Positions 35,217-46,555 of a stretch of DNA of 64,000 bases are shown piece by piece. Origin of the DNA: Aspergillus flavus (lineage: Eukaryota > Ascomycota > Eurotiomycetes > Eurotiales > Aspergillaceae). A model generated the notes under the pieces. That model had not been told where the DNA came from and searched no databases. It saw only the letters and a list, made by a program, of their open reading frames with translations. Made by a program: the position numbers and the translations under genes. The first letter of the stretch is position 1. The number at the start of each line of letters is the position of its first letter. Location: assembly GCF_009017415.1 (NCBI RefSeq), contig NC_092410.1:806001-870000 (forward strand), written 5' to 3'.

Positions 35217-36219
35217 GGTAATTGCAACATTGAGTGGTTGTTATGTCCAGCCTGGCATTACCTAGAAGTACACTCTAGCTAATTCTGCTTTTGTCGGTCT
35301 TCGGTATACTCATTGTGATAGAATCACGGTAGACCGTAGACCGACGAGCCTGCTGTATCGTTCGATTCGTTGCGCAGTTTGTCAACATGTATGGCAGGTA
35401 TTGGCTTGATAATGACTCGTTGGCTCGTTTTTCTCTTCACGTCCGAGGGATTCAAAAAGTCTGAGAATGTACTTAAACATGAGAGAGATTTACGTTTGGT
35501 AGAATTTAGACGACCCGAGGCTGTCTGCGAGGATAATTTCAGCACGCTGAGTCCGCCATCTCTCTAGCCTTGCCTTTACATGCTATCCTCTCAGCGTACA
35601 GGCTTACTATTTCTTTACCAACAGTACCTACTGTATTAATATCAGATCCAAATGATCGTGGTTAAAATGCAGGCAGTGAACGGGACTAGAGTTGATCGGC
35701 TTCCCCGCTGACCATAACCCGCTCCGGGTTTCAGGTTTCGGGTTCTAGTGTGACAAGGAGGTTCCCTGGCGCATTCAGGAGCTTTAACCGCTACAGTGTC
35801 AACAAAAGACTAGGATACAAAGGCAAAGACTTTGTACTAGTCTGCGCTCACATATATAAGCTTTGAGGCAGGCAGGTAGGCTGACCAATCAACACTATAC
35901 CCATTTAGCCCTAGTCAAGGGAAACCCACGGGTCAGGGGGAGCTAAATCGACCAGTTAACTCTGAACGGGACTCAGCCACGCACCTCCTTCCCATTACTA
36001 TTGGCATTCAGCTCGCTTGGCTTAACAGTCCAGATGAAGCCTTTGCGCTATGAGCCGACTGTGCGAGTCAAACTGCTTTAGTGGTCCTATTTTCCCCGCT
36101 AACGCTAACCCCATACCTTCGAAGTGGGTCTGGCTAACGCGGGGGTAATTTTATCAATGCCGAGAATATTTTAGTAGGCCAGTGCCCTCGAGACGAAACC
36201 ACACAACATTATAGCCTCA
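35217..36219. other. Promoter region of regulator 2
   Basis: About 1 kb between two regulators transcribed in the same direction. The part 36090-36160 holds repeated GCTAACGC/TAACGC blocks flanked by C and G runs, which could pair or bind a factor. No coding signal. Confidence 0.5.
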
Positions 36220-38321
36220 ATGGACAATCCTAACACCGTGCCGCGAAAGTTAACAACCGACGGCATTACCACGGGCCCCGGGACCAAGCGTCGCCGCATT
36301 AGGCCGTCGCGAGCCCGTGGCTTGAGAACCAGGACAGGATGGTGAGCTCAGTCAAATCCAAAAGCACCCTAAGCGAACATCAAACTCGCTTACACGCATG
36401 ACATGACAGTCTCACTTGCAGGGAGAGACGCGTGAAATGCGACGATGGTAAACCCACATGCGTTCGGTGCTCCAAGTCAGATCGAATCTGCCGCTATGCC
36501 CAGGTCGCTGATGAGCGACATGCAACGGGAGCCGGAGCCCGAGCCGACTATGAGTCCCCAAAGGTGCAATCGGATTCAAGGGAAGCTAGGTCTCAGGAGG
36601 CACTGCCGAGTGTTGGTTCGGCGGCGTACTATCGTCAGGTGACCTACTCAGGTCCTACTGAACACCCTGACGGCTCGATTGAGACACCACAGAATGACCG
36701 TCTGAACGAGGCCGGTGACCAGAGACTGTCCAGCCTTGATCCCTGCTTCTCGGCTTCCCCACTTTCCCTTAGCCAGATCTCCCTACTCAACATCTCTCCT
36801 TTTGAGTGGTACGACCTGCTAGCACGAGATGCTATCAGCAACATTCAACGGCTGAACGATGCATCAACGGGCGATTCACGATGGAAATTCCCCGAGATTG
36901 TCCTCTCTCGTCGACAGTCACCAGCTCCTGAATGCCCTGAGGCCCACGTTGAGCAATCCAACAGGCACTCTGAGCAGCAGCAGCAGATCGAACCTCCTTT
37001 ACTGAACTATCAACAGGTATTTGAACCTTGGAACACAACAAGTAGGATAGAATTGTCGGAAACCGACGTCAAGTTCTTTCGATACTACATCGAAGTTGTT
37101 GGGCCAATCCTAGACTTGTTTGATCCCGCTCGGCATTTCAGCAATGTCGTGCCCCATCTTGCACTACGGAACACAGGACTCTTGAAGTCAATACTCGCAG
37201 TTGGAGCTAAACACATGTCGCTCGGTCACATGCATATGCCTGGTGAAGATGTGCCAGGCGACCATGCGACTCCAAATGTGAATGCTCCAAATGTGAATTC
37301 TCCAACCTCGCTGGCAGCAGCGACTGGCCTGCCATCAGAACCAGACCCTGCTCCAGCCCACATGGCTACACAGTATTATTATGAAACGCTCCAATACCTC
37401 TCGCAGACACTACTATATCCCTCCTATGCAGACTCGCACGAGATACTGGCGACAGCCACCATGATCAGCACGTACGAGATGTTCGACGCCGACAGCGCCA
37501 CAACCAGCGGTGACTGGGAGAAACACCTGCGAGGCTCCTTCTGGATACAACGGTCTCAAGACAACGATGGCGAATCTGTAGATGGTTTGAGGCAAGCTGT
37601 GTGGTGGGCATGGCTCAGGCAGGATATTTGGGCAGCATTCCGGGCAGGGCGACCAACCCTCACTTTCTGGCGAGCTCGCAAGGGGCTCGAGGAGCTTGAC
37701 GCGGATGAACTCGCGACAAGGATAGTCTACATTTGCGGCAAGTGCGTCGCATACGCCGCTTCTAGTGAGACGTCAAATCATGATCCAAGACACAGTATTG
37801 AGCAGGGAGACCGACTGCTCTACGCACTCGACGATTGGTACCGTGCCCTCCCTGCCTCATACCAGCCTGTCACCGTCGCCACGGATACTGCCTCAAATAC
37901 TACTGTGTTCCCGCCTATATGGATTCACCCGCCCAGTCATGCAGGCGCTATGCAGATGTACAATTTCGCCAGAGCCACTGTGTTGCTGAACCAACCCACG
38001 ATGGGGGGGTTAAACGCTTATTGTCTCCGTGATAAGCAGCTTAGCGAATGTGTCAAGATGGTCTGCGGCATCGCCAAAGCCTGTCAGGACCATGAATCCG
38101 CAATGGCCTTTGTTAATGTACAGGCTTTGTTTGGAGGTAAGTCGCAAGCGTCTCTCCTTGATTTCGTTGCTGTCCTGGCTGACAAAAACTAAGTTGGTCA
38201 GTTCGTTCGGTCGCCCGAGATGCGGGGCGAGTTGCTCCGTATTTTGGAAAAAATGCTGAGGATTAGTAAATTCCCTGCTAGGGGGCTTGTTGCTGAACTC
38301 AAAAAGGTGTGGCAGGAATGA
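36220..38321 (+). CDS. Zn2Cys6 transcription factor 2, paralogue of factor 1
   Basis: Three exons (36220-36341, 36410-38136, 38194-38321) give 658 residues. The six zinc-cluster cysteines are C41, C44, C51, C58, C61 and C68 in GCLTCRERRVKCDDGKPTC and the following VRCSKSDRIC. The first intron splits the codon of the first cysteine (TG|T), at the same place as in the paralogue; an ATGACAG acceptor at 36409 is needed to keep CLTC. The Fungal_trans_2 part has FFRYYIEVVGPILDLFDPAR, HLALRNTGLLKSILAVGAKH and the box GLRQAVWWAWLRQDIWAAF. For the last intron the ACTAAG acceptor at 38193 gives the coding tail GQFVRSPEMRGELLRIL. A basic segment (KRRRIRPSRARG) before the cluster may be a nuclear signal. 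Confidence 0.92.
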
Positions 38322-39649
38322 GCTGTAGCAATAAAGTGTGTAAATTTTGCCAGGGTAATTCATTCCATGGTGTAACGGCGAGAAGCTATATAGGCGACTC
38401 CAGGGCATCCTGAAGGGTAGAATCAGAACTATGTGGCCTTTTCGTCTTGTGGTATATCGGGCCCTGGTGATATCCCTCACACATGTGGAGTTATGTATAG
38501 TCAAAATTATATGAATAAGCCTATCCCAACAAGGGTACTCACTCTATATAGATCTTATGGCTGTCTAAATCGACCGCCCGCTCAACAAATCTATTTAATG
38601 TACTCAGTCTACTTAAATTACTTAAGTAATTCAAGTCATTCAGTGTATTTAGCCTATTTAGAAAGGTGAGGTAGACAAGAGATAGGTAAGAGATAAGTGA
38701 GATGTATGTGATGACTGAGATTACTAAGGTTACTGAGGTAGATGAGGTAGGTAAGGTGGTACGGGGACCTACCTTTGACACCTGTGCTGAACCCTGGGGC
38801 TGGGGGGGAAGGGGTCGGACTTAGGGGTCAAAACCCGGCTTAGGACCTGGTACAGGAGGCAGTGAACCTGATAGATAGTCTAAGAAATCTAAGAAATCTA
38901 AGCAATCTGTGCAGTCTGGGCAATCTAGGTAATCTAATTGATCTGTTAGATAACGAATCCAGATAGTTAAACAGGGTAGATATACTGTGTATAGATTAAG
39001 GACTATATATATGGTTCTACTATCTAGTGCATGCCCATTACTATTATTTGTAAAATTTCATTTTGACCGGGCTGCTGTAGATCTAAGTCCTTTATATACT
39101 TATCTTTAAGCAAGTGTCAACCAGGAACAAGAACAGCACCAAAGCAACGCCAGTTGTATAATGGCATTGATTAGCCTGATATATATGGCTGTACTTATCA
39201 AATCCCAACTACACAGTCCTACAACTACACTTCCAGCAGCTGCGGTACCAAACAAACTAATTGTGCAGATTACATTTGACTGTAACTTGTAAGAGTTGCT
39301 GGTGGAACCTCGATACGAGGGCCACTGGCCTCGAAGCGAGTGACCACCACATCCACCCTACTGCAATAGCAGTTTTTTGCAGACTCACCTTTCTATAGAG
39401 TTGATTCTCTGCTATTGACACTGCCAGAGCTAGATCATCTATGGCTTCGTCTCGATCTCGAACCGTCACTATCCAGTATCAACGCAATGCGTTGATTCCA
39501 GGGCATGCCGTGGATATGGAATGATGTCTTGGGTATAAGAATCGGCAGTCCGCTCGACTTCTTCCTCCAGTCAGTTATAACTTGGTTATCACCAAGCGCT
39601 ACTCTTAAACAACTTCTCCAATCTCACAGTCAGCCCCGACCTTTGCACC
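38322..39649. other. Intergenic region with periodic repeat and DHAS promoter
   Basis: About 1.3 kb. The centre is a degenerate 9-bp periodic tract (separate entry). Near the right end GGTATAAGAA at 39532-39541 is a likely TATA box, about 110 bases before the transketolase start, and CGG-N4-CCG lies at 39543-39552. Confidence 0.55.
38590..38955. repeat. Degenerate tandem repeat with 9-bp period
   Basis: The blocks at about 38595-38765 (units such as CTGAGATTA, CTAAGGTTA, CTGAGGTAG, ATGAGGTAG) and 38878-38950 (TAAGAAATC, TAAGAAATC, TAAGCAATC, TGGGCAATC, TAGGTAATC) both repeat every nine bases with drift. A G-rich stretch separates them. On the minus strand the first block reads as a chance open frame with leucine every third residue, which is a result of the period and not a gene. 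Confidence 0.7.
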
Positions 39650-42107
39650 ATGGCACCTACGCTGGAGCTCCTCGAGGAGCCTGCCGGGAATCTGCCGGTC
39701 AAGGCAGTCTCAGCCATCCGCAATGGGAATTCTGCCGATGACCTCAGACTAGAAAGCCCAGAGAAGCATCAACGGGTGATGAATGTCTTCAGAGCCTTCA
39801 TTGCTGATATCTGCCAGCAATATGGCGAAGGCCACGCTGGGTAAGCCGATATCCTCTTCCGGGATTCTAGTGTTCGCAGCGTGCGCTAACTAGACCTCGT
39901 CGCAGATCTCCCATGGGCATGGCTGCCATTGGTATTGCCCTATGGAAGTATGTCATGAAGTACTCTCCAAACAACTGCAACTACTTCAACCGGGACCGCT
40001 TTGTTCTTTCGAACGGTATGTCCTCTGCACCGATAGACACCGAGCGATATGTAGTTTAACTGGAATCATGATAGGCCATGCCTGCTTGTGGCAGTACCTT
40101 TTCCTGCACCTTGTTGGCGTCAAGAGCATGACACTCGAGCAGCTGAAGTCTTACCACTCAACGAAGCTCGACTCGGTCTGTCCTGGCCACCCCGAAATTG
40201 AGAATGAGGGCATAGAGGTCACAACCGGGCCCCTCGGTCAGGGTCTCGCCAATGCAGTTGGCCTTGCCATGGCCACTAAAAACCTTGCCGCGACATACAA
40301 CAAGCCTGGCCACGAGGTGGTAAATAATATGACGTGGTGCATGGTCGGTGACGCTTGTATTCAGGAAGGTGTTGGTCTCGAGGCACTCTCCCTCGCTGGT
40401 CACTGGAGGCTAAACAATCTCTGTGTTATATTTGACAACAACTCGGTTACGTGTGACGGAACCGCGGACGTTGCCAACACCGAGGATATCAACACCAAGA
40501 TGCGAGCTACTGGTTACAACGTGGTAGATGTGTACAATGGAGACTCGGACGTTGCTGGTAGGTCTCGGAGATCCTTTACCTTGGTGGTAACAGCTCTGCT
40601 AACGCACATCAGCCATCGTAAACGCCCTTGTTGCCGCTCGATCGAGCGACAAGCCAACCTTTATCAACATTCGCACCACGATTGGCTTCGGATCTGCTCT
40701 GGCCGGCACGGCCGACGTACACGGAGCTGCCCTCGGAGTCGATGAAGTGGCCAACGTCAAGAGGTCGTTCGGTCTCAACCCCGACGAGCACTTCCACATC
40801 CCCCAGGACGTCTACGATTTCTTCAGTGACATCCCTGGCCGTGGCGAAGCCCACGAGGCGAGCTGGCAAGCGGCCCTGGTGAAGTATCATGAGGAAGACC
40901 CCGTACTGGCCGCTGAATTCGAGCTCCGTGTCATGGGGAAATTGCCTGAGGATTGGTCCAAATGTATTCCTCGCAAAGAAGAGCAGCCTACTGCATCCAC
41001 AGCCTCACGAAAGTCCGCCGGCGTCATTACCAACGCCCTTGGACAGAATATCAATTCATTCTTAGTCGGTACAGCGGATCTGACTCCCTCGGTCAATGTC
41101 GCATACAAAAACAAGGTTGACTTCCAATCTGTGAGCATACAACATCCAGTCTTCCCTTTTTTCCTCAAAGCAATGATACTAACGTAGAAACCTAGCCTGA
41201 ACTCCGAACAGCCTGCGGCCTGAATGGAAACTACAGCGGTCGATACATCCACTACGGTATCCGCGAGCACGCCATGTGCGCCATCTCCAACGGACTAGCT
41301 GCCTTCAACAAAGGCACCTTCATCCCCATGACAAGCACATACTTTGTCTTCCACTTATACGCCGCCGCCGCTGTGCGCATGGCGGCGCTCCAAGGCCTCC
41401 AACAAATCCACATCGCCACTCACGACAGCATCGGTGTTGGCGAGAATGGCCCTACGCACCAACCCGTCGCCGTTGCTGCCCTTTACCGCGCCATGCCCAA
41501 TGTTCTTTACATCCGTCCATGCGACGCCGAAGAAGTAGCTGGCGCCTACATCGCCGCCATCCAGGCCACTGAGACGCCTACTATTATCTCCCTCTCCCGT
41601 CAAGGCCTGACCCAGTACCCGCAATACTCCTCGCGCGAGGGCACACTTAAGGGCGCCTACGTCTTCGTCGAGGACAACGATTTCGATGTGACTTTAATCG
41701 GAGTCGGGTCCGAGATGGGCTTCGCAATGCAGACTCGGGAGTTGCTTTTCAAGGAACACGGTATCAAATCACGGGTTGTTTCCTTCCCTTGCATTAGGCT
41801 TTTCGAGCAGCAGTCGCGCGAATACAAGCATTCGGTTTTGAAGCCGCGTGCTGGAAAGCCCACTGTTGTTATCGAGGCGTATCCGTCTTACGGATGGGAA
41901 CGCTATGCTGATGCGTCGGTGTCGATGAATAGCTTTGGGAAGAGTCTTCCTTCAAAGGAGATATATGAGCACTACGGATTTTCACCGGAGAGCATCGCGC
42001 CTAAAGTTAAGGATCTAGTGGAGGAAGTCAGGCGCGATGGTATTGAGATCCTGAGGGGCGACTTTAGGGATTTCAATGGTGGTCTGCGGATTGGTCTTGA
42101 GCATTAG
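39650..42107 (+). CDS. Dihydroxyacetone-synthase-type transketolase
   Basis: A thiamine-diphosphate enzyme that moves a two-carbon ketol group. Five exons (39650-39840, 39906-40015, 40075-40557, 40613-41130, 41196-42107) give 737 residues. Motifs are GHAGSPMGMAAIG (first histidine region), FNRDRFVLSNGHAC, CPGHPEI, TTGPLGQG, the cofactor motif VGDACIQEG, GIREHAMCAISNGLA with the catalytic glutamate, and HDSIGVGENGPTHQP. The length and the GDAC variant, where common transketolases read GDGC, fit the dihydroxyacetone synthase/formaldehyde transketolase branch, which makes dihydroxyacetone and glyceraldehyde-3-phosphate from xylulose-5-phosphate and formaldehyde. It ends in LEH, so no SKL-type peroxisome signal is seen. 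The exact acceptor is inferred. Confidence 0.9.
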
Positions 42108-43427
42108 GTGAGGTTACGAAATATATGAATGATGTGCATAGCTGTTGATTGTATATAATGACACGTTTAGAATGGATAACAGGTTTCTTCAAACTTTAGT
42201 GCCTTACACTAGTCGGTGCAGTGGTCTTCCTCTGGTATGTAACAGTCGACAACAAGCTCTGCAACGCTGCAGTGACTGTGGAATGGTAAGACACATTATA
42301 AGAAATTTCTCTAGTAGATGGTATTCTATTTCTTTAGAAAGTGGCCCAAATGAATTTGACTTTGACAGTTATAACCTGTCAGATTCCGTGTGTGAATGAA
42401 ATGTACCAGTTGGGTACTTGAATAATGCCTATAAGTAGTCACTATGTCTAGTTAATACCGCTGCCATAAGCGGAAATGTGAGTCTCTAAAGATAATTGGG
42501 TTATGTAGCATGGTACGCAAAATTATACTCTTCATGGCTACTTGATCAAGTCCAGGTGTAATCGGACGCTATGTAGAGGTGAATAGGATTCCTGCTATAT
42601 TAGATTGCTGCGTTTTGCAGATATCTATACCGACACTAGTTACTCTATTTTACTGACTTTGGACATACATTCTCGACCTGAGCCCTAATGAATGTTATGC
42701 ATAAATGCATGTACATTTTCCAAATGCGGCAGTATACAACGGACCACTTCTCTTCGCTGTATAAATTTATTTATACCAATGCAATGCGACACATACTAAC
42801 AAAAACAGGCTTTTAAAAAGCAAATACCACCAATAATCAGAGTTTAAGAGAAGAAGAACGAAAGTAAACCAAAGCGTGGTACCCCAAAGCCTAAATCTAA
42901 TACAAGCAACAAGTCCATGCAACGCATCGCCACCTCACCTCTACTCAATGCACAATCCATCAAGATAATGAACAGCATTACCACCACACGAGCAATTATG
43001 AATCGGCAATTGCCCCAATCTCCCCGATTACTGTTCACAGAGCCAGAAAACACCCACCATCGCCCCAATAAAAACGACAAGTGGCTGGCTAGCACCTAGG
43101 TATTTCCGAAAGCGTCGTCCCGATGCAACCACAATCACTCTTGGCTCGAACGGACTTGTCCGACCAATTGATAAGACCCCAATGACTGTCTATGAATGCA
43201 ACCCCGAAACCGAATACAAGGGAATTTTAGACATTTGAAATTGAGTCCAGAATCGTGGTCGTAATTCCATTGGACAGACATATGTGACGCAAGGGGGAAG
43301 TTACTGCACGACTCCTAAATAAAAGGCCTGCCTCCCCAGACGGTCCGTACATTCTTGGGTGTTCCGACCGACAGACATATCACCTATCACTTGTTTGTGC
43401 AGAGTTTTGTTTGAACCAACGCCAGCT
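42108..43427. other. Intergenic region; possible small gene relic
   Basis: About 1.3 kb. On the minus strand 43189-43028 is an open stretch reading ASGRRFRKYLGASQP and then a hydrophobic VVFIGAMVGVFWLCEQ before a stop. It has the look of the end of a small membrane protein but no ATG joins it without passing a TAG at 43190. Just before 43428 there is an AATAAAAGG TATA-like box for the EthD gene. Confidence 0.4.
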
Positions 43428-43990
43428 ATGTCGGAGACTAATCAGCGTTTGATCGTCATCACTATCAATGGCTATCGCAAGCCTGGGTTGACGGAGGAAG
43501 AGCTCCATCATCACCTCTGTGAAGTACATGCGCCGAAGGCTTCGCCTTTTTTGGAGAAATATGGTATTCTGGAATATAATGTGGTTAGTTTATGATTCAC
43601 CTCTCTTGACTTCTGTGAGAGTTGCATGGGTATATGCATGCTAACTAGGTGACTTTGATATCACAGATCGATAACTTCAGCGCCGCCCGTCCACATGCCG
43701 AATACCTGCAGATGTCGAAGAAGCTCTCCGACCATGACTATATCGTTCAGTTTGTAATGAAGGACGTCGAGGATTTCAAGAAGGTCTGGGAGGATCCGGA
43801 GTTCAGGAAGAATGTCATGCCTGACCATGAAACTTTTGCGGATACGACTCGCTCGGGGTAAGTTCCCTCCTATACTTGAATATTGTCCTCTGCGTCACTG
43901 GTTTGGCTGACATGAATTTATAGGGTTTGCATTGGATACTTGAACAGCTTTTTGAACGGGAAAGACTCACAAGGCAGGCTGAAGAACTGA
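43428..43990 (+). CDS. EthD-domain protein
   Basis: Three exons (43428-43583, 43667-43857, 43924-43990) give 137 residues. The ferredoxin-like EthD fold is marked by LIVITINGYRKPGLTEEELH, then HHLCEVHAPKASPFLEKYGI, and near the end of exon 2 FRKNVMPDHETFADTTRSG. EthD proteins are small dimeric barrels that include fungal decarboxylases and dehydratases in pigment and polyketide routes, and proteins of unknown role. For intron 1 the ATATCACAG acceptor was chosen because it lies at a normal distance from the GCTAAC branch site; the TAG four bases after the branch would add six residues. No biosynthetic cluster surrounds it, so its substrate is open. Confidence 0.85.
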
Positions 43991-44777
43991 ATGGATTGAG
44001 CTGAGTTTATGGTTCTATGGAGTTATGAGTTAAACTGTTCTTCATCTGCTATTGTTGAACATAAATTTCGGGGTTTATTTCGTTCTTTATTAATTCTACG
44101 ATATACAATCAATTTAGTTCTCATACCCACTACTACCACCATGGAACCTTAACACCCCTACCCTACAGATACATGAAGATCAAAAAAAGAAAAGAAAGAA
44201 ACCAATAGAACAAGCATCCCTTGCAGATCCCTCCTCCCCCAAATCAACCAAAAAGGCCCCTTATGAAAGCCCAGTGACTAAACATCCCAGTATATGTCAG
44301 TCATCTGAGGAGTCACCTGATGCACAGTTATATAATGGCTATCTATGTTTATCAGATAATTAAATAACACACAACAATCATCTACCTCGCAGTCCTCCAG
44401 CTCTATCAGTGCATAGAAAAAAACAGGTCCTAACAGCAATCACCCCTGCAGAAAACCCTGACAATGTGACATGTATTGCACAGCGACCCATACATGGTAT
44501 CCGTGCAGCCTTAAATTACGCTTTTCGCATCTACTATTGCAGCTACATCCCAATGTCCCCACAAAAACGTCTCCCTATCGATACATACTGGGCATCGCAA
44601 GACGCTAGGAGGGCACGTCCCTGGCAGTTCGCATGGCATATAGTCAGGAGTAAACCTATCCCCAGGGTTATCTATACCAGGGTTTAAAATAAGGAAGGCT
44701 CAGCTTCCCAAACTATAAAGATCAGCTTCACACCTGTAATGCGAGTACTGCAGGACACGACAAATATCCATACCAAA
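43991..44777. other. Intergenic region with promoter of the CFEM-like gene
   Basis: About 790 bases. ACTATAAAGA at 44713-44722 is a likely TATA box about 60 bases upstream of the next start. The rest shows no coding signal. Confidence 0.55.
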
Positions 44778-45080
44778 ATGAAGCTTTCCCTCGCCGTCTC
44801 TCTCACAGCCCTGGTGGCCGCCGTCATGGCCCAGAATGTTCCCCCGTGTCTCGTATGTTTCTTTCCTCGTTCCTATAGATCGTACATAGTATTGAAAACT
44901 AACTAAAGGATCCAGGCTGCCTGCGTACAAGAGGTGAAAATTTGCAAAGGAATCGATATTTTCTGTTTCTGTAAAAGAGGGGACTTCCAGGCGGCAATGA
45001 GACAGTGTATGGGCGGGAATGATGGAAACAGTGGGAAGTGCTCTAAGGGGGACCAAGACAGTAGGTTTGGCGTCGCGTAG
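44778..45080 (+). CDS. Small secreted cysteine-rich CFEM-like protein
   Basis: Exon 1 (44778-44852) and exon 2 (44916-45080) give 79 residues. MKLSLAVSLTALVAAVMAQ is a clear signal peptide. The mature part has PPCLAAC, a third cysteine in VKIC, the diagnostic aspartate before CxC in DIFCFC, then RQC and GKC. CFEM domains carry eight cysteines, with an aspartate near the CxC that binds haem iron in known members. Seven cysteines fall in this reading. A GTAGGT donor at 45061 and an acceptor at 45139 would splice in KVCLW and supply an eighth cysteine, with the protein then running to 45360. Such proteins act in iron uptake, as effectors or at the cell wall. The short length and two exons make it easy to miss. 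Confidence 0.65.
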
Positions 45081-45419
45081 AAGCGCTTCAAACGCAGGAC
45101 TTTGGGCTAATTGTGTCGGTAGTTGCTTATGATTTCCAGAGGTCTGTTTGTGGTCAGCAGAAGGTTTAAGCTGGGAGGGTTCTATTCTAGGGGGTTTAAT
45201 GGATCTGGGAGGGATGGGTGGTTGGAGAGAGATGTATGTTATCACGATGTTAGAGAGTGTTGATATGATGGATCATTCTGATATATTACTAGCTTGTGTG
45301 TTGAATCTTCTGCGTTCTATACATTCTAGTCTATGCGAGAGCGACCTATACAGAACATAAACATGATACAAAGAAACCCCGGAAGACGAGAACGTAAAAC
45401 ATTATATCAAGACGACTTA
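45081..45419. other. Convergent 3' region
   Basis: About 340 bases between converging genes. It may hold a last exon of the CFEM-like gene if the alternative splice is used. Otherwise nothing is supported. Confidence 0.5.
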
Positions 45420-46555
45420 TCACCGCTCCCATTCATCATGTAGCTTCACATCCATATTAATATAGCCCTCCACCACCTCCAACCCCCGTCGTCTCTCCTC
45501 TTCAATCATCTCCCAAGTCCAGTCACCCGCACTCCATGACTCCGCATTCGCCTTCTTCTCCTCCTCCAACTTCGTCTCCAGAATATCACTCTCACTAACC
45601 TTCAAAACCTCCCTCACCAACGCCCCATCAACCCCAGCCGTAGCCGTAATGCCCTCCCCAGCGGGCGTCCCAACCCCAGACCCCTCGACTGAACTATCCG
45701 GAACCACTAAGACATCGCCCTCCGGCCGCTCCGGCAAGAACCCACTGGCCCTGAGCACTCTCTCAGGCGGAACCGTAAGCCGTCCCTTCTTAACAACATA
45801 CTTACTAACCGCCGTAGCAAAAAGCGTCCTCTTCCCGCCGGCCTTCGCCGGCCTGAGAAAGAAACTCAAGACATACATCCACTTCTGATCCCACGCAATC
45901 ACCTTGGTCTCGATCTCATAAAGCTCAAAGGGCTTGATCTCTCTCTTGAAAGAACAAAATACCGACCCCAGCGCAACATACATGTTCTTGTGCGCAGGCG
46001 GCTTCTTCCCCTCCCGGCGCGCAGCTTCACCGAGCTCGACATCGAGCTCCTTGCTCACGACTCGGAGACCGGGCGTGTAGAGTCGCGTGACGAGCGCCGT
46101 CCGCGAGATGTCCAGGTCTGAGAAATATGTGCTGTTGGACTTGTGAAAGTTGTAGTCTGTTTCTAGAATGGGGGTGCGGGATGTGATCGCGTATGGCACG
46201 AACACTGGGTGTGTGGGTTTCCCCGTGTGTGTTACTAGTGCTTTGCCCCGTGGGAAATGGGGGTCTCCGGGCTTGCGCCGGATGTTCCACCAGAGGTGGT
46301 GGAGGATGCGGAGCTGTCGCGGGGGTTAGTTCGGGGTAACATTTTTTCAAGGGGGTTTGTGGAGTTTTTCTGGGGATGGTTCTTGGTGTAGTTGTTTTGG
46401 TTTAGGATGCGTATACTTACGTGCCAGACTAGTGGGAGGTTTTTCAGATTGATGACTGCCAGGACGAGTGCTAGTGTTTTCCAGGTCATGATTGATGAGA
46501 CTCCTAGAAGGAGGTCGCGGATTGTATCCGCACGCAGGGATACGGATAGGCCCAT
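45420..46555 (-). CDS. Thioesterase-like hotdog protein (THEM6/DSCD75 type)
   Basis: Two exons (46555-46421 and 46313-45420) give 342 residues. An N-terminal membrane segment (MTWKTLALVLAVINLKNLPL) precedes the hotdog fold. Typical of this branch are ETDYNFHKSNSTYFSDLDIS, with an N/D-rich loop where thioesterases bind the acyl chain, then RLYTPGLRVV, and MYVALGSVFCSFKREIKPFE, followed by WMYVLSFFLRP. Homologues are often annotated as acyl-CoA or 4-hydroxybenzoyl-CoA thioesterase-like. The C-terminal 90 residues are an acidic, probably helical tail (EEEKKANAES, EEERRRGLE). Catalytic activity is inferred from the fold only. Confidence 0.8.

Noticed and set aside
38539..38781. Leucine-rich minus-strand frame of 80 codons
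   Set aside because: Its regular leucines come from the 9-bp DNA period; no start context, splice site or domain.
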